Positions 6,549-8,327 of a stretch of DNA of 8,327 nucleotides are shown here, in pieces (position 1 is the stretch's first letter; each line of letters opens with the position of its first letter). The position numbers and the translations under genes are program-made. Source of the stretch: Bacillota bacterium (GTDB lineage Bacteria > Bacillota > Clostridia > Lachnospirales > Bianqueaceae); the NCBI GenBank assembly GCA_017474705.1, contig JAFVHC010000279.1, positions 1-8,327 on the forward strand, in the 5' to 3' direction. The notes under the pieces were generated by a model that saw only the letters and a list, made by a program, of their open reading frames with translations, made no database searches and was not told where the DNA came from.

Positions 6549-6576
6549 TCAGCCCCGCCTGAAAAGGCGAGGCTGA
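6549..6576 (-). terminator. Stem-loop after the MarR-family gene, weak intrinsic terminator
   Basis: Bases 6549-6560 pair with 6565-6576. In the minus-strand RNA this is a continuous 12-bp stem with one G-U wobble and a 4-nt UUUC loop. On the plus strand the wobble becomes a C-A mismatch, so the structure favours minus-strand transcripts. The stem starts 6 nt after the regulator's stop codon. The following RNA is UCAUAUAUUUGAU, an imperfect U-tract, so partial readthrough into sbcDC is plausible. Confidence 0.7.
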
Positions 6577-6582
6577 ACATCA

Positions 6583-7026
6583 TCAATCTTCTTCTTTTTC
6601 CAACAACTTGTAAAGCAGCCCATACAGGACCTGTGATTCATCCTGTGACAGTTTTGCGTTGGCATTTAAGATCCCCGGGATCCTGGCCGCATCCTTTTTC
6701 AGAGCTTCTCCCCTCTCTGTGATGGTTACGATCAGGTTTCTTTCATCTTCCCGTGATCTGTGTCGTTCGATCAGGCCTTTTTTCTCAAGTTTCTTCAGCA
6801 GGGGCGTTAAGGTGCCTGAATCCAGGTACAGGCTTTGACCCAGCTGTTTGACGTTCAATTCTTTTTTCTCCCAAAGCACTAAAAGCGTTATATACTGGGT
6901 ATACGTCAGGTCCAGTTCTTCCAATAAAGGCGTGTATAATTTGATCACGCTTCTGGACGCAGCATATAACGGAAAACAAAGCTGTTTGTCGATCTTTAGT
7001 GCTTCGTACAAAGCTGCTTCACTCAT
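6583..7026 (-). CDS. MarR-family transcriptional regulator, OhrR/MgrA-type with one redox cysteine
   Basis: A 147-residue winged-helix repressor. The N-terminal LDKQLCFPLYAASR-like region (here IDKQLCFPLYAASR, 12-25) holds the only cysteine, Cys17. Tyr31 and Tyr42 sit at the offsets of the two tyrosines that hydrogen-bond the reactive thiolate in B. subtilis OhrR (Cys15, Tyr29, Tyr40). The helix-turn-helix and wing follow: LGQSLYLDSGTLTPLLKKLE (62-81) and the DER wing motif in SREDERNLIVTIT. Family members sense organic peroxides or related oxidants through this cysteine and release DNA; that fits a one-cysteine sensor here. The usual partner ohr (peroxide reductase) is not in the window. The start has AAGGA about 10 nt upstream and lies 31 bp after the C-S lyase gene, likely co-transcribed with it. 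Confidence 0.9.
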   Translation of the reverse strand: MSEAALYEALKIDKQLCFPLYAASRSVIKLYTPLLEELDLTYTQYITLLVLWEKKELNVKQLGQSLYLDSGTLTPLLKKLEKKGLIERHRSREDERNLIVTITERGEALKKDAARIPGILNANAKLSQDESQVLYGLLYKLLEKEED

Positions 7027-7057
7027 TGTTACATGTTCCTTTCTTTAAAAGATCCCC

Positions 7058-8260
7058 TCAGATAAATACGTACGTTTTCAGCCGGTCAAAAGCCTCCTGC
7101 ACTCTGGAAAGCGGCAGTGCCAGGTTCATGCGGATATGACACGGCCCATGGAACGGACGTCCGTCCTGCATGGCGACTCCAACGTCCCAGGCGCGTCCGA
7201 GCACCTCGTCCAATGTTACGCCATGTGCATTACACCACTCTGTTGCATCGATGTACATCATATACGTGCCCTGCGGTTTCATTACTTTGATACCCGGCCA
7301 ATGACTTTCGATAAAGTCGACAGCATAGTCGGTGTTGCCCGCTATGACCTGACATAATTCATCGACCCAGGCTGCTCCCTCTTCAGAAAAACCGCCGATC
7401 ATGGCATACATGGACATCAGATGCATGGAATTCAGATGCGTCATGTTGACGATCTTGTTTACACGGGCTCGCAGGAAGTCATTGTAAATGACAGAATAGC
7501 TTCCGGGGATACCCGCAAGATTAAAGGTTTTTGTAGGCGCGTACATAGCGACCGTACGCTGTGACGCGTCTTCTGAAACTGACTGCGTAGGAATATGCCG
7601 ATATCCCGGACGAATGATATCGGACCAGATCTCGTCGGAAATGACGTAAACGTCGTGCTTCCGAAAGACCTCCATTGCTTTTTCGATCTCCCATTGTTCC
7701 CAGACACGTCCGCAAGGATTATGCGGCGAACAGAAAATGGCCGCGTGGATATTATTTTTGACGATCTTCTCCTCCATATCGTCAAAATCCATGCGCCAGA
7801 TACCATTTTCATCTGGTGTCAGGGGGCTGTGGACGATCTTAAATCCACTGTGCTCCAAAACACCGGTGAAGCCGACGTACGTCGGGCTGTGCAAAAGGAT
7901 CGGATCACCGGAACTTGCCACAGCATTGACCGCTGCCATCACACCGCCCAGCACACCATCGATGAAGCTGATATGCTTCTGCTCCAGTCCAATGACACCA
8001 TTTCTCTTCTCCTGCCAAGAGATAAGGGCATCATAGAATTCCGGACGCGGTATGAAATACCCGAACAATGGATGGTCCAGACGTGAACGCATGCTTTCCA
8101 CAATGGATGGCGCTGTGGCAAAATTCATATCGGCGACCCACATGGGAATGACATCAAAGCCTTCCTTTGGGGCGCGCGGTGATGAATGGTCGCTGAGCGC
8201 ATCCACCGCCAGTGCGTCCTTGCCTTTTCGATCCATGATCGTTGTGAAATCGAATTTCAT
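7058..8260 (-). CDS. patB: MalY/PatB-family PLP-dependent C-S lyase / aminotransferase
   Basis: A 400-residue fold-type I PLP enzyme, close to the family's usual 390. Motifs: PMWVADMNF (39-47), the substrate-loop SPTY (125-128), SPHNPCGRVW (178-187, Asn181), SDEIWSDI (208-215, Asp209 facing the PLP ring nitrogen), the Schiff-base lysine in APTKTFNLAG (Lys244) and the carboxylate-binding arginine in HIRMN (Arg377). Relatives cleave cystathionine or cysteine to pyruvate or a keto acid, ammonia and a thiol; the exact substrate here is unknown. Trp212 is three residues after Asp209, where classic MalY/PatB proteins have His and other aminotransferases Tyr. The ATG at 8260 is preferred over an in-frame ATG 48 nt upstream because AAAGGAG lies 8 nt before it and the family homology starts there (MKFDF). 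Confidence 0.9.
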   Translation of the reverse strand: MKFDFTTIMDRKGKDALAVDALSDHSSPRAPKEGFDVIPMWVADMNFATAPSIVESMRSRLDHPLFGYFIPRPEFYDALISWQEKRNGVIGLEQKHISFIDGVLGGVMAAVNAVASSGDPILLHSPTYVGFTGVLEHSGFKIVHSPLTPDENGIWRMDFDDMEEKIVKNNIHAAIFCSPHNPCGRVWEQWEIEKAMEVFRKHDVYVISDEIWSDIIRPGYRHIPTQSVSEDASQRTVAMYAPTKTFNLAGIPGSYSVIYNDFLRARVNKIVNMTHLNSMHLMSMYAMIGGFSEEGAAWVDELCQVIAGNTDYAVDFIESHWPGIKVMKPQGTYMMYIDATEWCNAHGVTLDEVLGRAWDVGVAMQDGRPFHGPCHIRMNLALPLSRVQEAFDRLKTYVFI

Positions 8261-8268
8261 ACAACAGT

Positions 8269-8275
8269 CTCCTTT
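8269..8275 (-). promoter_or_regulatory. Ribosome binding site deciding the start of the C-S lyase gene
   Basis: The minus strand reads AAAGGAG with 8 nt to the ATG at 8260. The alternative in-frame ATG codons at 8308 and 8299 have no comparable site. They would add an N-terminal extension containing three cysteines that is not typical of the family. Confidence 0.8.
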
Positions 8276-8280
8276 CGGCG

Positions 8281-8290
8281 GACAATTATC
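8281..8290. promoter_or_regulatory. Imperfect AATT-centred dyad in the C-S lyase leader (possible operator)
   Basis: GACAATTATC is symmetric at 8 of 10 positions, centred on AATT. It lies between the candidate promoter and the ribosome binding site. The ACAATT half resembles half-sites of OhrR-type operators (as in B. subtilis, TACAATT/AATTGTA), and an OhrR-type regulator is encoded in the same unit. Short A/T-rich dyads are common by chance. Confidence 0.25.
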
Positions 8291-8306
8291 AAAAACCATA
8301 TTTAGC

Positions 8307-8315
8307 ATAATACCA
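8307..8315 (-). promoter_or_regulatory. Possible extended -10 promoter of the C-S lyase/regulator pair
   Basis: The minus strand reads TGGTATTAT, matching an extended -10 (TGn plus TATTAT). The -35 region would fall at or beyond the window edge and cannot be judged. A transcript would start near 8300, giving a leader of about 40 nt. A second -10-like GATAAT lies at 8285-8290 but has no -35 at the right distance. Confidence 0.4.
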
Positions 8316-8327
8316 TGTAACGCTTAA

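Noticed and set aside
8261..8308. Sixteen-codon N-terminal extension of the C-S lyase from the ATG at 8308
   Set aside because: There is no ribosome binding site before it, it overlaps the candidate promoter, and the internal ATG at 8260 has a textbook AAAGGAG and matches the family's N-terminus.
1..8327. Hidden mobile element, CRISPR array, tRNA or toxin-antitoxin pair
   Set aside because: No transposase, direct-repeat array, terminal inverted repeats or tRNA cloverleaf was found. Apart from the short gaps described, the window is filled by conserved minus-strand genes.

Overview
The window is a densely packed stretch of bacterial chromosome. Every supported gene is on the minus strand, so transcription runs from high to low coordinates. 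Gene content and order (rimP-nusA-ylxR-ylxQ-infB), strong Shine-Dalgarno sequences, a short NusA without C-terminal acidic repeats, and a one-cysteine OhrR-type regulator all point to the Bacillota. The moderately high GC (about half, by eye) and the protein style suggest a gut Erysipelotrichia-like member, but that placement is a guess.

Layout in transcription order. (1) 8327-6583: a MalY/PatB-type PLP-dependent C-S lyase/aminotransferase is followed 31 bp later by an OhrR/MgrA-type MarR repressor, and a 12-bp stem-loop closes the pair. (2) 6509-2656: sbcD and sbcC overlap by 4 bp and encode the Mre11/Rad50-like SbcCD nuclease. (3) 2655-2481: an intergenic region with a near-consensus promoter that has an extended -10, two adjacent perfect dyads lying over its core elements, and a GC-rich hairpin with a poor U-tract in the leader. 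(4) 2480-1: the transcription/translation operon rimP, nusA, ylxR, ylxQ and the first 65 codons of infB, with tight spacing or overlap.

How the genes work together. RimP (30S maturation), NusA (pausing, termination and antitermination), YlxR/RnpM (RNA-binding, RNase P modulation), YlxQ (L7Ae fold) and IF2 form the classic operon linking transcription and translation. The leader hairpin is well placed to be a NusA-dependent attenuator, as known for the equivalent operon in Bacillus subtilis. The upstream genes combine sulfur amino-acid metabolism, a peroxide-type sensor and DNA end processing; co-regulation of these is not shown by the sequence.

The most notable observations are: an in-frame TAA splitting ylxQ exactly where the L7Ae family has its conserved T-x-E-L-G segment, with the remaining 35 codons intact in the same frame; the promoter, dyad and hairpin architecture upstream of rimP; an altered GxxG loop in NusA KH1; and a 40-residue acidic, tyrosine-rich NusA tail. 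I found no mobile element, CRISPR array, tRNA or rRNA, and no clearly new multi-gene system.
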